Shown: piece after piece, positions 63,665 to 64,000 of the stretch
Position numbering within the stretch: position 1 is the stretch's first letter
How the letters are laid out: each line of letters begins with the position of its first letter
DNA from: Kitasatospora sp. NBC_01250
GTDB taxonomy: Bacteria > Actinomycetota > Actinomycetes > Streptomycetales > Streptomycetaceae
Length of the DNA: 64,000 bases
Direction: 5' to 3'
Assembly: GCF_036226465.1 (NCBI RefSeq)
Contig: NZ_CP108476.1
Coordinates: forward strand, 1,488,001-1,552,000
Notes under the pieces: generated by a model
The model's database searches: none
What the model was told of the DNA's origin: nothing
What the model saw: the letters and a program-made list of their open reading frames with translations, nothing else
Translations under genes and position numbers: made by a program

Positions 63665-64000
63665 ATGCTGGACGGTGTGGAGCACATCGAGAACGTCGAG
63701 CCCGCGGCGGCCTCCGCGACCGCCGCGACCACCACTGCCGTCGAGCGACCCGAGGTCTGGCTCGAGGTGGCCGCCGAGCTGCGCATGTTCCTCCCTGCGG
63801 CGCGGCGGATCGGCCGGTCGATGGTGCGCACCGACGGCGCCGCCACCCTCGGCCACCTGGTGGAGTCGCTCGGTGTGCCGCTGACCGAGGTCGGCGAGCT
63901 GCTGGCCGACGGCCGCCCGGTGCCCGCCGGACACCTGCCCCGGCACGGCGAGCAGATCTCGGTGCGCGGGGTGACCCGGCCGCAGCCGCTGCCCGGCCCG
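63665..64000 (+). CDS. Mut7-C ubiquitin/RNase-type protein (partial, runs off window end)
   Basis: The N-terminal part visible here (about 112 residues) has a ubiquitin-like fold pattern: VWLEVAAELRMFLPAARR, HLVESLGVPLTEVGELLADG and ISVRGVTRP. This is the N-terminal domain that precedes the Mut7-C RNase domain in actinobacterial proteins; the RNase part would lie beyond the window. The start is ATG 63665 or GTG 63677, both without a strong site. A toxin or RNA-decay role is suggested only by family. Confidence 0.65.
   Translation, partial: MLDGVEHIENVEPAAASATAATTTAVERPEVWLEVAAELRMFLPAARRIGRSMVRTDGAATLGHLVESLGVPLTEVGELLADGRPVPAGHLPRHGEQISVRGVTRPQPLPGP

Overview
The window is high-GC actinobacterial chromosome DNA. 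Codon use, leaderless genes whose -10 boxes lie about 6-7 nt before GTG or ATG, SARP and LuxR regulators, several ROK regulators, a SpoIIE-type phosphatase, an extra SepF and a Pls-type synthetase all point to Streptomycetaceae (Streptomyces or Kitasatospora). This is inference from gene content; no rRNA or tRNA gene was seen.

Left end (1-5.2 kb), mobile or accessory in character: a truncated (by the window edge) protein with two P-loop kinase-like modules plus a nucleotidyltransferase, coupled to a small membrane protein and an anti-sigma-type ATPase. Divergent from them are an XRE/TPR regulator, a 25-codon ORF with a strong ribosome binding site, a remnant of an aldo/keto reductase, and a phosphotransferase of the aminoglycoside kinase fold.

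5.3-20.5 kb: a Pls-family synthetase (adenylation, carrier, membrane and three C-terminal domains) whose specificity positions read by eye as a lysine-type code, suggesting epsilon-poly-L-lysine synthesis; a ROK regulator divergent from an MFS gene and a TVP38-like membrane protein; an SDR, a DinB-like protein and a SepF paralogue; a TetR-MFS efflux pair with a clear palindromic operator; and a PAS-GAF-SpoIIE-HATPase phosphatase.

20.7-29.0 kb, minus strand: a catabolic operon resembling acyclic terpene (Atu) or leucine/isovalerate (Liu) clusters: AtuA-like protein, carboxyltransferase, biotin carboxylase/BCCP, acyl-CoA dehydrogenase, AMP-dependent CoA ligase and TetR. An operator-like inverted repeat lies in its divergent promoter region.

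29-52 kb, mostly housekeeping: Clp-N protein, lipoprotein, Gfo/Idh oxidoreductase, LysR, the tdh-kbl threonine degradation pair, enoyl-CoA hydratase, an MFS protein with a Gln/Pro repeat tail, bioF, a DExH helicase, bioB-bioA-bioD (BioB carries a Cys/His-rich tail), methyltransferase, a MITE-like element of about 240 bp, ROK and GntR regulators, and exonuclease III.

52.4-62.8 kb is the most interesting stretch: an AfsR-type SARP regulator, a large LuxR regulator preceded by 22-bp-spaced direct repeats, an ABC exporter, a 39-residue precursor peptide, a 'RiPP maturation radical SAM protein 1' type enzyme and a DUF5825-like protein. Together they form a compact RiPP biosynthetic cluster. Competing hairpins and a 15-bp tandem repeat array separate the precursor from its maturase. 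A NAD(P)-binding protein and a truncated (by the window edge) Mut7-C protein close the window.
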